Below, piece by piece: positions 40,311 to 49,813 of a stretch of 64,000 nt of DNA (the first letter of the stretch is position 1; each line of letters opens with the position of its first letter). The stretch spans positions 48,562 to 112,561 of the forward strand of contig NZ_SCVE01000010.1 of NCBI RefSeq assembly GCF_004297105.1, given 5' to 3'. This DNA is from Herbiconiux sp. Its GTDB lineage: Bacteria > Actinomycetota > Actinomycetes > Actinomycetales > Microbacteriaceae. The notes beneath the pieces are model-generated. The model searched no databases. It saw only the letters and a list, made by a program, of their open reading frames with translations, and was not told where the DNA came from. The position numbers and the translations under genes are program-made.

Positions 40311-41459
40311 CTAGTTGCCACCCTCCTTCAGGGTGACCGTGATGGGCTTGTAGTCGGTGCCCATGACATCGACCCCTTCGTCCTTCAGTTCGGCGAGCGC
40401 CTTCTCCACGTACTCGTTCGAGAACGCGGTGGCCGGCGGCTCCGAGGTGATCACGGTGGAGCCCGTCTCGTTGGGGGTGTCCATGGCGATCTTCACCGTC
40501 TGGTCCCACTGGTCCTGGTTGATCGTGCCGACACCCGAGGTGGAGGGCCAGATCAGCTTGTTGACCTCGTTGGTCATCCAGAGCTGGTGGCTCTCACCGA
40601 GCTGGGAGCCGGAGGCGGTGACGATCTTCGCGGCTTCCTCCGGGTTGTCGCGGGCGTAGGCCCAGCCCTCGATGGAGGCCTTGATGAACTTCACCGCGGT
40701 GTCGGCGTAGGCGGAGTCGCTCGCGAGGCGGTCGGAGTCGGCCCAGATCGCATCCTGGAGCATCGCGGTGCCCTCGTCGTTCCAGTCGATGACGTTCAGG
40801 TCGTCGGGCGTGTACAGCTCGCCCGTGGCCGGGTTGATCGTCTCGAGCACCTGCGCGTACTCGTTGTAGGTCATGGCCTGAGCGGCCTGGATGTCGCCGG
40901 CCAGGAACCCGTTCATGTCGAACGCCTGGGAGACGAGCGAGATGTCGGAGAGGTTCACCCCGGCCTTGCCCATGCCCGCGAAGAGCTCCCACTCGTTGCC
41001 GTAGCCCCAGCTGCCGACGGTCTTGCCCTTGAGGTCGGCGGTGCTCGTGATTCCGGCATCCTTCATGGAGATCTGGGTGGTGCCGCTCCGCTCGAAGATC
41101 TGCGCGATGTCGGTCACCGCCGCGCCCTGCTCGATCGAGCCGAGCACCTTGGGCACCCAGGAGATCGCGAAGTCGGCGTCGCCGCCCGTGAGCACGTCGA
41201 TCGGCACGATGTCGGCCGCACCCTCGAGGATGGTGACGTCGAGGCCCTCCTTCTCGTAGAAACCCTGGTCGACCGCCGCGTAGTAGCCGGCGAACTGGGC
41301 CTGCGAGAACCACTGCAGCTGCAGGGTCACCGGGGTGAGATCACCGCTGGCGGAATCGGTCGAATCGGTCGACGAGCCCCCGCTCGAGCAACCGGCGAGC
41401 GCGAGCGCGGTGACGGCCAGAGCCCCGACGCCCGTGATGAGACGTGTGCTGTGTTTCAT
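40311..41459 (-). CDS. ABC transporter substrate-binding lipoprotein (NMT1/ThiY-like)
   Basis: 382 aa. Signal peptide with lipobox ALAGCSSGG (Cys near residue 24). The mature protein begins VTLQLQWFSQAQFAGYYAA.DQGFY, diagnostic of the NMT1/ThiY pyrimidine-precursor and hydantoin-type binding proteins. Further family segments: GGDADFAISWVPKVL and GKTVGSWGYGNEWEL. Ribosome site AAGGAGGAAGC. With the two permeases and ATPase upstream it forms an importer, probably for uracil, thymine, a dihydropyrimidine or a hydantoin, given the enzymes in the same operon. Confidence 0.9.
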   Translation of the reverse strand: MKHSTRLITGVGALAVTALALAGCSSGGSSTDSTDSASGDLTPVTLQLQWFSQAQFAGYYAAVDQGFYEKEGLDVTILEGAADIVPIDVLTGGDADFAISWVPKVLGSIEQGAAVTDIAQIFERSGTTQISMKDAGITSTADLKGKTVGSWGYGNEWELFAGMGKAGVNLSDISLVSQAFDMNGFLAGDIQAAQAMTYNEYAQVLETINPATGELYTPDDLNVIDWNDEGTAMLQDAIWADSDRLASDSAYADTAVKFIKASIEGWAYARDNPEEAAKIVTASGSQLGESHQLWMTNEVNKLIWPSTSGVGTINQDQWDQTVKIAMDTPNETGSTVITSEPPATAFSNEYVEKALAELKDEGVDVMGTDYKPITVTLKEGGN

Positions 41460-41544
41460 TGCTTCCTCCTTGTGTGGTGCTGGCGGTGGTGCGGACATCC
41501 AACGCCTCCCGGAAGTGCTGTGCGGGAGCGCGAGGCCTGTTCGA

Positions 41545-42384
41545 TCAGCTCGTCGGCCGGTAGTGCCGGGTGGCGAACATCTCGATTGCGAGGGTGACGC
41601 AGTAGAACACGAGACCCACGAGGATGGCGCCGAGCACATAGGCCCAGGCGAGGTTGTAGTTCGACGATGAGGCGGCCGAGGTGATCGACTTGCCGAGGCC
41701 GCCGACGGGTCCGCCGAAGTACTCGGCGATCAGCGCGGAGATCACGGCGAGGCTCGACGCGATGCGCAGCCCGGTGAAGATGAACGGCAACGCACCGGGC
41801 ACGGTGACGGTGCGCGTCATCTGCCACGCGGATGCCGCATACACATGCAGAAGATCGCGGTGCACCGGGCGCACCTGCCGCAGGCCCCGGAGAGTGTTGA
41901 TGTACACGGGGATGAACACGGCGATGGCGGCCACCAGCTGCCGCGCCGTCTCGGCACCGGCCCCGAACATCGTGTAGAGCACGGGGGCCAGCGCGACGAT
42001 CGGGATGACGGCGAGGGCCGCGACGATGGCCACGGAGAGCTCGTCGACCACCCGCACGAGGGCGGCGAGGATGGCGAACACGATGCCCACGATGCCGCCG
42101 ATGACGAGTCCCACCAGGGCATTGCCCCCGGTGACGACCGCGCCCGCCACCACCGTGGCGATGTTCGTGCCGAACTCCCCACCGATCGACAGCGGGGCGG
42201 GGACGATGAACGGCTTGATGTCGAACACGACCACGGCGAGCTGCCACAGCAGCAGTGCGACGACTCCGAGAAGCACGGGCGCGAGGATCGTGCGCAGACG
42301 GCCGGCACCTGCCCCGCCCGCCGCCGGCTGCTTCGACGCCGTGCCCGCACCGGGGGCCGGTGCGGTGACCGTGGTGGCGGTCAT
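41545..42384 (-). CDS. ABC transporter permease (second permease of pyrimidine operon)
   Basis: A 279-aa NitT/TauT-type permease. A 25-residue Ala/Gly/Pro-rich cytoplasmic start is followed by about six helices. The coupling loop reads [31 protein letters not shown] near residue 185. ATG overlaps the ATPase stop (ATGA). Two different permeases encoded around one ATPase suggest a heterodimeric channel. Confidence 0.92.
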   Translation of the reverse strand: MTATTVTAPAPGAGTASKQPAAGGAGAGRLRTILAPVLLGVVALLLWQLAVVVFDIKPFIVPAPLSIGGEFGTNIATVVAGAVVTGGNALVGLVIGGIVGIVFAILAALVRVVDELSVAIVAALAVIPIVALAPVLYTMFGAGAETARQLVAAIAVFIPVYINTLRGLRQVRPVHRDLLHVYAASAWQMTRTVTVPGALPFIFTGLRIASSLAVISALIAEYFGGPVGGLGKSITSAASSSNYNLAWAYVLGAILVGLVFYCVTLAIEMFATRHYRPTS

Positions 42385-43238
42385 CGCGTCTCGACCCCGC
42401 GCACGCCCACGGGCGCCTCGCCGTGCAGCAGCTCGCGCACCTTGCTGACGTTCTCGAAGAAGGCCTCGTTCTCGCGCAGCTGCTCGTTGCGCTCGGCAGC
42501 CGACCCGAGCGAGACGGTGAGGATGTCGCGGATGCGCCCGGGCCTCGGCGACATGACCACCACGCGGTTCGACAGGTACACGGCCTCGGGGATGGAGTGG
42601 GTGACGAACACCACGGCGGCGCCCGTCTCGGCGGTGATCTTCACGAGTTCGGTCTGCATCCGTTCGCGGGTCATCTCGTCGAGCGCGCCGAACGGCTCGT
42701 CCATGAGCAGCAGGCGCGGGCTCTCGGCGAGGGCACGGGCGATGGCCACGCGCTGCTGCATGCCTCCCGAGAGCTGGTCGGGGTAGCTCTCCGCGAAGTC
42801 GGAGAGGCCCACGAGGGCGAGCAGCTCGGCGGAGCGCGCCTTCCGGGCGGCGGAACCCACCTTGTGCAGCTCGAGCGGCAGCTCGATGTTGCCCGTGACG
42901 GTGCGCCAGGGCAGGAGGCCGGCCTGCTGGAAGGCGATGCCGTACTCCTGGTCGATGCGCGCTTGGCGAGCCGTCTTGCCGAACACGGTGACCGAGCCCG
43001 TCGACGGGGTGTCGAGATCGGCGATGAGCCGGAGCAGCGTCGACTTGCCGCATCCGGAGGGCCCGATGAGCGACACGAACTCGCCCGGCGCGACCGTGAG
43101 ATCGATGTTCTCGAGTGCCGTCACGGTGGCCTTCTTCTTGCCCACGAAGACCTTGTCGACGCCGGTGACCTGCACGGCGGCGGCGACATCGGTGGCCGTC
43201 ACGGGCTGGGTGGCGGATGCTGCGGGCGCCTCGCTCAT
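42381..43238 (-). CDS. ABC transporter ATP-binding protein
   Basis: 285 aa. Walker [10 protein letters not shown] near residue 61, Q-loop [13 protein letters not shown], signature [15 protein letters not shown], Walker [14 protein letters not shown] and H-loop [12 protein letters not shown] are intact. An N-terminal extension of about 22 Ala/Thr-rich residues precedes the domain. Overlaps both flanking permease genes by 4 nt, so the three are coupled. Confidence 0.95.
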   Translation of the reverse strand: MSEAPAASATQPVTATDVAAAVQVTGVDKVFVGKKKATVTALENIDLTVAPGEFVSLIGPSGCGKSTLLRLIADLDTPSTGSVTVFGKTARQARIDQEYGIAFQQAGLLPWRTVTGNIELPLELHKVGSAARKARSAELLALVGLSDFAESYPDQLSGGMQQRVAIARALAESPRLLLMDEPFGALDEMTRERMQTELVKITAETGAAVVFVTHSIPEAVYLSNRVVVMSPRPGRIRDILTVSLGSAAERNEQLRENEAFFENVSKVRELLHGEAPVGVRGVETR

Positions 43239-44140
43239 GCGGGCACCTCCCCTCTGCGGTAGCGACGGAGCAGGACTCCGAGAAGTGCGATGAAGCCGGC
43301 GGCCACGAGCCCCACGGCGATGGCCCCGAAGATCGGCGCCCAGGTCTTGGCCGGGTCGCCCGAAGCCTGCTGGGCGAACTCGATGATCATGCGGCCGAGA
43401 CCGCCGCGCAGGCCGATCGAGACCTCGGCCACGACCGTGCCGATGACGGCGTTGGCGGCCGCGAGCCGCAGGGCCGGCAGGAGGTACGGAACGCTTGCGG
43501 GGAGGCGGAGAGTGAACAGGGTGCGCCACCATCCGACTCCGTAGCTGCGGAACAGCTCGACGTGGATGGTGTCGGGCGAGTTGAGACCGCGCAGAGCGCC
43601 GATCGACACGGGGAAGAACGCGAGATATGAGGCGATCACGGCCACCGACATCCAGTTCTCCCAGGTGAAGTCGCCGAACTCGAGCTGCGAACCCCAGCGC
43701 CGCACGAGGGGTGCGATCGCGATGAGCGGAACGGTCTGGCTGAGGATGATCCACGGCAGCACCGCCGACTCCGCCGTGCGGAAGCGCTGCATGAGCACGG
43801 CGAGCAGCATCCCCACGACGACACCGACCACCCAGCCCACGGCGGCCACGCCGAGAGTGAACACCGAGGCCTGCAGCACATCGACCCACACCGGAGCGGC
43901 GTTACGGCCGCCGCCGCTGTTCTCGAACAACCGGCCCACCATGTCCCAGACGTGGGGCATGGCGAGATCCGTGGTGCGCGGCAGGATCGTGAGGTCGCCC
44001 ACCACGACTCCGGATGCCGGCCCGAGGGCCTTGTAGAGCTCCCACAGCACCACGAGCAGCACGATGCCTGCCGCCCCGAAGGCGATGCGCCTCAGGGTCT
44101 GGTTGCCGCGCGGGGCGCCCTTCTCGGAGCCTCGGCTCAT
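43235..44140 (-). CDS. ABC transporter permease (first permease of pyrimidine operon)
   Basis: 301 aa. A first helix near residues 20-38 is followed by a periplasmic stretch and then about five helices. The coupling loop [33 protein letters not shown] near 190-222 is the EAA region. Start overlaps the LLM gene's stop (ATGA), and its stop overlaps the ATPase start. Partner of the permease at 41545. Confidence 0.92.
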   Translation of the reverse strand: MSRGSEKGAPRGNQTLRRIAFGAAGIVLLVVLWELYKALGPASGVVVGDLTILPRTTDLAMPHVWDMVGRLFENSGGGRNAAPVWVDVLQASVFTLGVAAVGWVVGVVVGMLLAVLMQRFRTAESAVLPWIILSQTVPLIAIAPLVRRWGSQLEFGDFTWENWMSVAVIASYLAFFPVSIGALRGLNSPDTIHVELFRSYGVGWWRTLFTLRLPASVPYLLPALRLAAANAVIGTVVAEVSIGLRGGLGRMIIEFAQQASGDPAKTWAPIFGAIAVGLVAAGFIALLGVLLRRYRRGEVPA

Positions 44141-45153
44141 GCCTTGGCCGTGATGTGGTCGCGGAGGGCCGGCATGACCGTCTCGCCGTAGACGCGGAGC
44201 GTCTCCTCCTTGTTGTCGTGCTGGAGGTAGCCGGCGAACTGGGTGCAGCCGATCTCCTTGTACTGCTCGAGCTTCTCGATGTGGTCCTTCGCGGTGCCGA
44301 GCACGCAGAACCGGTCGACGATCTCATCGGGCACGAAGCTCGTGTGGGTGTTGCCCGCTCGGCCGTGCTCGTTGTAGTCGTAGCCCTCGCGACCCGCGAT
44401 GTAGTCGGTGAGGGCCTGCGGAACCGCGCCATCCGTGCCGTACTTCGACACGATGTCGGCCACGTGGTTGCCCACCATGCCGCCGAACCAGCGGCACTGG
44501 TCGCGCATGTGCTCCCAGTCGTCGCCGATGTACATCGGGGCGGCGATGCAGAACTTGATGGCCATGGGGTCGCGGCCCGCGTCGGAGGCGGCCGTGCGCA
44601 CCCGCTCGATCATCCACTTGGCGATGTCGACGTCACCGCACTGGAGGATGAAGCCGTCTCCCACCTCGCCCGTGAGCTTCAGGGCGAGCGGGCCGTAGGC
44701 GGCCACCCACATCTCGAGCTCGGAGCCCTGGCTCCAGGGGAACTGCAACGTGGCTCCGTTGTACTCCACGGCCCGGCTGCTGGCCAGTTCGCGGATGACG
44801 TGGATCGATTCGCGCAATGACTTCAGCGTGGTGGGCGCCCCATTGGTGACGCGCACTGCCGAGTCGCCGCGGCCGATGCCGCACACCGTGCGGTTGCCGT
44901 ACATCTCGTTGAGCGTGGCGTAGACGGATGCGGTGACCGTCCAGTCGCGGGTGGCCGGGTTCGTCACCATCGGGCCGACCTTGATCTTGTGCGTCTCGGC
45001 CAGGATCTGGCTGTAGATCACATAGGGCTCCTGCCAGAGCAGGTGCGAGTCGAAGGTCCAGAAGTAGTCGAAGCCGAACTGCTCGCTGAGCTTGGCGAGC
45101 CCGACGGTGCGGGCGGCGGGCGGGTTGGTCTGTACGACGGCGCCGAAATCCAT
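44137..45153 (-). CDS. LLM-class, probably F420-dependent oxidoreductase of the pyrimidine operon
   Basis: A 338-aa luciferase-like-monooxygenase-fold protein. Features: MDFGAVVQTNPPAARTVGLA, FGFDYFWTFDSHLLWQEPYVIYSQ, GPMVTNPATRDWTVTAS with the cis-peptide-type barrel strand, VCGIGRGDSAVRV, and the C-terminal FCVLGTAKDHIEKLEQYKEIG. The wording fits the F420-using branch rather than FMN monooxygenases. It sits between dihydropyrimidinase and the importer, overlapping the latter by 4 nt, and no dihydropyrimidine dehydrogenase is present. A role in reducing uracil/thymine, or another step on the imported ring, is inferred. F420 genes at 21318 and 51720 support cofactor supply. Confidence 0.82.
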   Translation of the reverse strand: MDFGAVVQTNPPAARTVGLAKLSEQFGFDYFWTFDSHLLWQEPYVIYSQILAETHKIKVGPMVTNPATRDWTVTASVYATLNEMYGNRTVCGIGRGDSAVRVTNGAPTTLKSLRESIHVIRELASSRAVEYNGATLQFPWSQGSELEMWVAAYGPLALKLTGEVGDGFILQCGDVDIAKWMIERVRTAASDAGRDPMAIKFCIAAPMYIGDDWEHMRDQCRWFGGMVGNHVADIVSKYGTDGAVPQALTDYIAGREGYDYNEHGRAGNTHTSFVPDEIVDRFCVLGTAKDHIEKLEQYKEIGCTQFAGYLQHDNKEETLRVYGETVMPALRDHITAKA

Positions 45154-45183
45154 GCTGTGGTTCCTTTTTCTCTCGGAGATCGG

Positions 45184-46620
45184 TCAGATCAGGTACTGGC
45201 TGAGGCCGCGCTTGAAGTACGCGCCGTCGCCCTTGCGACCGAGGTAGCTGTTGTCATCCACGATCTTGCGGCCGCGGGAGAACACGGTGTCGACGTGGCC
45301 GTCGATCTCGTAGCCTTCCCAGGCCGAGTAGTCCATGTTCATGTGATGGGTCTTGCCCACACCGATCGACGTGTGGCCGTTCGGGTCGTAGATCACCACG
45401 TCGCCGTCGGCCCCGGGCTGGATGACGCCCTTCTTGCCGTAGATGCCGAACATCCGCGCCGGCGTGGTGCTCGTGAGCTCGACCCAGCGCGGGAGGCTGA
45501 TCTCTCCCATCACGACACCCTGGTAGATGAGGTCCATGCGGTGCTCGACCGAGCCGATGCCGTTCGGGATCTTCGAGAAGTTGCCGATCCCCATGTCTTT
45601 CTGGCCCTTCATGCAGAAGGGGCAGTGGTCGGTGGAGATCACCTGGAGATCGTTCGTACGCAGGCCCTGCCACATGTGGTGCTGGTGGCCCTCGTGCTTC
45701 GAGCGCAGCGGCGTCGAGCACACCCACTTCGCGCCCTCGAAATCGCCCCACTCCGGGCTGGTGGCACCGAGCTGGTCTTCCAGGCTCAGGTACAGGTACT
45801 GGGGGCAGGTCTCGGCGAACACGTTCTGGCCCGTGTCGCGCGCCTGGGTGATCTGCGCGAGGGCCTCCTTCGCGGAGACGTGCACGATGTAGAGCGGGGC
45901 GCCGGTGAGGTTCGCGAGCATGATCGCCCGGTGGGTGGCCTCCTCCTCCGCCTGCCACGGGCGCGAGATGCCGTGGTAGAACGGCGTGGTCTCGCCGCGC
46001 TCGATGTGCTGCTGCACGAGCAGGTCGATGACCGACCCGTTCTCGGCGTGCATCATCATGAGGGCTCCGTTCTGGGAGCCCTTCTGCATCGCCTTCACGA
46101 TCTGGCCGTCGTCGGAGAGGAACACGCCCTTGTAGGCCATGAAGAGCTTGAAGGAGGTGACACCCTCGTTGATCAGCTCATCCATCGCGGTGAGGCTCGA
46201 GTCCTGCACGTCGGAGAGGATCTGGTGGAAGCCGTAGTCGACGGCGCACTCGCCGGCGGCCTTCTGCTGCCACAGGTTGTACTGGTCGAGGATGTTCTCG
46301 CCGGCGTACTGCACCACGAAGTCGATGATGCTCGTGGTGCCGCCGTGAGCCGCCGCACGGGTTCCGGTCTCGAACGTGTCGCTGGCCTCGGTGCCGCCGA
46401 ACGGCATCTGCATGTGCGTGTGCGCGTCGATCCCGCCCGGGATGACGTACTTGCCGGAGGCGTCGACGACCTCGTCGACGTTGCGTGCCAGATCGAACCC
46501 GAGAAGCGTGCTTCCCGGGGCCAGAACCGCAGCGATCGTGTCGCCATCGATCAGGACATCCGCTTGGGCGGTTCCGGTCGCATTCACGACGGTCCCGTTG
46601 GTGATCAGTGTCTTCGTCAT
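45184..46620 (-). CDS. hydA: Dihydropyrimidinase / D-hydantoinase
   Basis: A 478-aa binuclear-metal cyclic amidase that opens dihydrouracil, dihydrothymine or hydantoins. Motifs: GGIDAHTHMQMPFGG near residue 58, the carbamylated Lys in VTSFKLFMAYKGV near 152, MMMHAENG near 185, YIVHVSAKEAL near 240, and ISTDHCPF with the catalytic Asp near 320. Length matches the family (about 460-490). It is the second enzyme of reductive pyrimidine breakdown and stands beside the beta-ureidopropionase gene. Confidence 0.94.
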   Translation of the reverse strand: MTKTLITNGTVVNATGTAQADVLIDGDTIAAVLAPGSTLLGFDLARNVDEVVDASGKYVIPGGIDAHTHMQMPFGGTEASDTFETGTRAAAHGGTTSIIDFVVQYAGENILDQYNLWQQKAAGECAVDYGFHQILSDVQDSSLTAMDELINEGVTSFKLFMAYKGVFLSDDGQIVKAMQKGSQNGALMMMHAENGSVIDLLVQQHIERGETTPFYHGISRPWQAEEEATHRAIMLANLTGAPLYIVHVSAKEALAQITQARDTGQNVFAETCPQYLYLSLEDQLGATSPEWGDFEGAKWVCSTPLRSKHEGHQHHMWQGLRTNDLQVISTDHCPFCMKGQKDMGIGNFSKIPNGIGSVEHRMDLIYQGVVMGEISLPRWVELTSTTPARMFGIYGKKGVIQPGADGDVVIYDPNGHTSIGVGKTHHMNMDYSAWEGYEIDGHVDTVFSRGRKIVDDNSYLGRKGDGAYFKRGLSQYLI

Positions 46621-46648
46621 CGTCAGCTCCGTTGCTCTGCTCGGCGGG

Positions 46649-47497
46649 TCACGGTTTCGGGATGCTCGTGTACGAGTCAGGCCGGCGGTCGCGGTAGAAC
46701 TGCCAGTCGTTGCGCACCGCGCGGATCATGTCGAGATCGAGGTCGCGGATCACGATCTCCTCCTGGTCGCCTGAGGCGTACCCGCCCACGATGTTGCCCT
46801 GCGGGTCGGCGAACTGGCTGGTGCCGTAGAAGGTGACGGCGAGGTCGCCGTACTCGTTGTCCTCACGGCCCACGCGGTTCGGGGCGGCCACGAAGTAGCC
46901 GTTCGCCGCCGCGGCCGCGGGCTGCTCGAGCTCCCAGAGCCGGTTCGAGAGGCCGGGCTTCGTGGCGTTGGGGTTGAACACGATCTCGGCTCCGTTCAGG
47001 CCGAGTTCGCGCCATCCTTCCGGGAAGTGCCGGTCGTAGCAGATGTAGACGCCGATCTTGCCGACGGCGGTGTCGAACACGGGGTAGCCGAGGTTTCCGG
47101 GCCGGAAGTAGAACTTCTCCCAGAAGCGGTCGACGTGCGGGATGTGGTGCTTGCGGTACGAGCCGAGGATCGTGCCGTCGGCATCCACCACCACGGCCGT
47201 GTTGTAGTACACGCCGGGCTGGTCCTCTTCGTAGATCGGAAGGATGATCACGAGGTTCAGCTCTTTGGCGAGGGCGGCGAAGCGCTGCACGATGGGGCCG
47301 TCGGCCGCCTCGGCGTAGTCGTAGTACTTCTTGTCCTGCGTGATGCCGAAGTAGGGCCCGTAGAACAGCTCCTGGAAGCAGATCACCTGCGCACCGTCGG
47401 CTGCCGCATCACGAGCGAACTGCTCGTGCTTGGCGATCATCGATTCCTTGTCGCCTGTCCAGGTCGCTTGGGTGATCGCAGCGCGCACCGTCGTCAT
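46649..47497 (-). CDS. Beta-ureidopropionase (nitrilase superfamily)
   Basis: A 282-aa carbon-nitrogen hydrolase. Catalytic triad: Glu in VICFQELFYGPYFG near residue 42, Lys in SYRKHHIPH near 115, Cys in VYICYDRHFPEGWRELG near 148. FQELFYGPYF and KFYFRPGN are typical of beta-ureidopropionase/N-carbamoylputrescine-type members. It would convert N-carbamoyl-beta-alanine to beta-alanine, CO2 and ammonia. ATG at 47497 has AGAGGA upstream. First gene of the eight-gene minus-strand operon ending at 38870. Confidence 0.92.
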   Translation of the reverse strand: MTTVRAAITQATWTGDKESMIAKHEQFARDAAADGAQVICFQELFYGPYFGITQDKKYYDYAEAADGPIVQRFAALAKELNLVIILPIYEEDQPGVYYNTAVVVDADGTILGSYRKHHIPHVDRFWEKFYFRPGNLGYPVFDTAVGKIGVYICYDRHFPEGWRELGLNGAEIVFNPNATKPGLSNRLWELEQPAAAAANGYFVAAPNRVGREDNEYGDLAVTFYGTSQFADPQGNIVGGYASGDQEEIVIRDLDLDMIRAVRNDWQFYRDRRPDSYTSIPKP

Positions 47498-47579
47498 CGG
47501 CAAATCCTCTCCCACAAGACGAGGTGGTGGTTCATCCCCGTTTTGTTATTATTCGACTTGAACATTTCTCTCGTGTTTC

Positions 47580-47608
47580 AGATTGTGACGTGAGAGTAAA
47601 TATGTCAA
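47580..47608 (-). promoter_or_regulatory. Possible promoter of the pyrimidine operon
   Basis: TTGACA (47608-47603), a 17-nt spacer and CAATCT (47585-47580) read toward the ureidopropionase gene, about 83 nt before its ATG. The -35 is perfect, the -10 is weak. The surrounding 154-bp divergent region is unusually AT-rich (47540-47605), as expected for the regulatory region shared with the MocR gene. Confidence 0.35.
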
Positions 47609-47651
47609 GAGTTCCGAGCACCACCGTCTCCTCCTGGCTCCTCCCCTCCCG

Positions 47652-49001
47652 ATGAATCGGATACCGATGCTCGATCAGATCGTCTCCGCGGTGGAACACC
47701 GCACGCCCGAGGGCATCGCCGCCGCCATCTCGCGGCTGATCCGCTCGGGCGCGCTCAGCGCGGGCGACCGCCTGCCGACCGTGCGCGACGTCGCGGCCAC
47801 CCTCGGAGTCAGTCCGGCCACCGTGAGCAACGCCTGGCAGGCCCTCTCCGGCGTGGGACTGATCACGTCGCGCGGGCGCGCCGGCAGCTACGTGCTGCAG
47901 GCCGCGACGCCGTGGATGCCGCCCCACTTCGGCGAGCTGGCCGGGTCGCACGTGGTGGCGCGGCTCGACCTGTCCAGCGGAACACCCGACCCCGAGCTGC
48001 TGCCCGACCTCCGGGCCGCGTTCACGAAGCTGCCGGCCCGGGCCGACACCGCGAGCTACCTCAGCTCCCCTGTGCTGCCCGAGCTCGAACTGCAGCTGCG
48101 AGCATCCTGGCCCTATCCCGTCGCGTCGCTCACGATCGTCGACGGCGCTCTGGATGCGATCTCCCGCGCGCTCGAGACGCTCGTGCGGTTCGGCGACCGC
48201 GTGGTGGTGGAGAACCCCGGATTCCCGCCCTTCTTCGACCTCCTCGACCACTTCGGCGTCGAGCGCATCCCCGTCTCGCTCGACGGAGCGGGGATGCGGC
48301 CCGACTCGCTCGACCGGGCGTTGCGGATGGCGCCGGCCGCGATCATCCTGCAGCCGCGGGCGCAGAACCCCACCGGCATCTCGATGACGGAGGAGCGGGC
48401 GCGGGAACTGGCGCGGGTCGTGCGGGCGAACTCGCACCTCGGCGACCCGGTGATCATCGAGGACGACCACTCGGGCGAGATCTCGAACTCGGCCGCGCAC
48501 AGCCTCGGCACCTGGCTGCCGAACCGCACACTGCACGTGAGGAGCTACGGCAAGTCGCACGGGCCGGATCTGCGCATCGCCGCCCTCGGCGGCCCGGAGG
48601 CGCTGATCGACCGCATCGTGGCGCGGCGTCTGCTGGGACCGGGATGGACATCGCGGATGCTGCAGACCATCCTCTACGAGCTGCTCACGGCGAATGCCTC
48701 CGTGTCGACCATCCACGACGCGCGCCGCATCTACCAGGCGAGGCAGCGGATGCTGTCGGAGGCTCTCGTGGCCCACGGCCTGGCGCACACGCCCTCCGAC
48801 GGCATCAACACGTGGATCCCCGTGGCCGACGAGAAGGCCGCCATCGTGACGCTGGCGGCGAGCGGAATCCGAGCAGCGGCGGGCTCCTCGTTCTGGGCCG
48901 CGCCGGGTGGCGCGTCTTTCCTCCGCGTGACCGCGGGCCGCGTCTCGGACGATTTCGACCTCGTGGGCGGGCTCCTCGCATCGGCCGCCGCGGCACGCTG
49001 A
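47652..49001 (+). CDS. MocR-type regulator (GntR helix-turn-helix plus class-I aminotransferase domain)
   Basis: 449 aa. GntR winged helix at about residues 15-80 (IRSGALSAGDRLPTVRDVAATLGVS, VSNAWQALSGVGLI), then a fold-type-I aminotransferase-like domain from about 100. Its PLP lysine is probably in RSYGKSHGPDLR near 300; the pocket parts ENPGFPPFFDLL, QPRAQNPTG and IIEDDHSGEI are retained. MocR proteins sense PLP adducts of amines; beta-alanine or a related amino acid would suit the divergent pyrimidine operon. ATG at 47652 after CTCCCCTCCCG; no classic ribosome site. Confidence 0.9.
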   Translation: MNRIPMLDQIVSAVEHRTPEGIAAAISRLIRSGALSAGDRLPTVRDVAATLGVSPATVSNAWQALSGVGLITSRGRAGSYVLQAATPWMPPHFGELAGSHVVARLDLSSGTPDPELLPDLRAAFTKLPARADTASYLSSPVLPELELQLRASWPYPVASLTIVDGALDAISRALETLVRFGDRVVVENPGFPPFFDLLDHFGVERIPVSLDGAGMRPDSLDRALRMAPAAIILQPRAQNPTGISMTEERARELARVVRANSHLGDPVIIEDDHSGEISNSAAHSLGTWLPNRTLHVRSYGKSHGPDLRIAALGGPEALIDRIVARRLLGPGWTSRMLQTILYELLTANASVSTIHDARRIYQARQRMLSEALVAHGLAHTPSDGINTWIPVADEKAAIVTLAASGIRAAAGSSFWAAPGGASFLRVTAGRVSDDFDLVGGLLASAAAAR

Positions 49002-49063
49002 CATAATCTCGCTTTTCGCCCACTCCGCTGCTAGCATTGACAGCACGACCTTGAGGGGGCGAG

Positions 49064-49348
49064 ATGGCGACGATCACCGTTCGAGATCTCGACGAGGCAA
49101 CCCGGAGCAAACTGCGCACCCGGGCGGCCCGTAACGGGCGCTCCATGGAGGCAGAAGTGCGCGAGATTCTGACGGCGGCCGTGGCCGCCGAACCCGCCAA
49201 CAACATCGGTCTGGGTACCCGAATACACGCCATGTTCGCCGAAATCGGCGGGGCGGATGAGATTGTGGCGAACATCCCACCGCGCGAACATCATGAACCC
49301 GGGGTGGTCTTCGACGACTCGGCTTCGAACGATCCTGCTCGGCGATGA
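49064..49348 (+). CDS. FitA-like ribbon-helix-helix antitoxin
   Basis: 94 aa. The N-terminal ribbon-helix-helix MATITVRDLDEATRSKLRTR...NGRSMEAEVREIL (residues 1-38 in outline) matches FitA/plasmid-stability antitoxins. The acidic C-terminal half would wrap the toxin. Ribosome site TTGAGGGGG. Its stop overlaps the toxin ATG by 4 nt. Expected to bind its own promoter with the toxin. Confidence 0.9.
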   Translation: MATITVRDLDEATRSKLRTRAARNGRSMEAEVREILTAAVAAEPANNIGLGTRIHAMFAEIGGADEIVANIPPREHHEPGVVFDDSASNDPARR

Positions 49349-49761
49349 TCATTGTCGACACCAATGTGATCTCAGAGATCGTCCACAGCCGAGGAGACCC
49401 GAAGATCGTCGACTGGTTGAATCGGCAGCCACCAAACGAGTTGTCGACGACCGCGGTCACCATCGCCGAGCTGCTCTACGGCGTCGCGGTCATGCCGCGT
49501 GGGGTGCGTCGCGCCGAGCTCTCGATGAAGATCGCGCGCGCCGTCACGGCGATGTTCGACGAGCGAGTGCTGCCCTTCGATTCGGATGCGGCTCTCGAGT
49601 ATGCCGACATCCTCGCCACGCGCAAGCGAATCGGGCGGCCCATGAAGACCCTCGACGCACAGATCGCCGCGATCGCTCGATCCACCGACTCCGTAGTCGC
49701 CACCCGGAATGTTCGCGACTTCGAGCAGGTCGGCGTGCCGATCGTCGATCCGTGGGGGTGA
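49345..49761 (+). CDS. PIN-domain toxin (FitB/VapC-like ribonuclease)
   Basis: 138 aa. Acidic PIN site: D5 in IIVDTNVISE, E42 in TIAELLYGV, Asp in MKTLDAQIAA near 102, and C-terminal ATRNVRDFEQ near 120. This is the complete signature of a Mg-dependent RNase. Coupled to the antitoxin gene. PVD-type ending (VGVPIVDPWG) is common in the family. Confidence 0.93.
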   Translation: MIIVDTNVISEIVHSRGDPKIVDWLNRQPPNELSTTAVTIAELLYGVAVMPRGVRRAELSMKIARAVTAMFDERVLPFDSDAALEYADILATRKRIGRPMKTLDAQIAAIARSTDSVVATRNVRDFEQVGVPIVDPWG

Positions 49762-49778
49762 CGATTCCGATTCGGGTC

Positions 49779-49803
49779 GGGAACCCTTTTCAGGTGAGCG
49801 GAC
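49779..49803 (+). promoter_or_regulatory. Candidate ECF-type promoter upstream of the sigma factor gene
   Basis: GGGAACCC at 49779-49786 resembles the GGAAC -35 of ECF promoters; about 16 nt on is GACAC (49801). Transcription would begin near 49808, almost at the ATG (49814). Suggests autoregulation and a very short leader. Confidence 0.4.
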
Positions 49804-49813
49804 ACTAGGGGGT

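Noticed and set aside
49064..49761. Plasmid or integrative element marker
   Set aside because: A FitAB/VapBC-like pair is common on actinobacterial chromosomes; no integrase, att site or replication gene is nearby.
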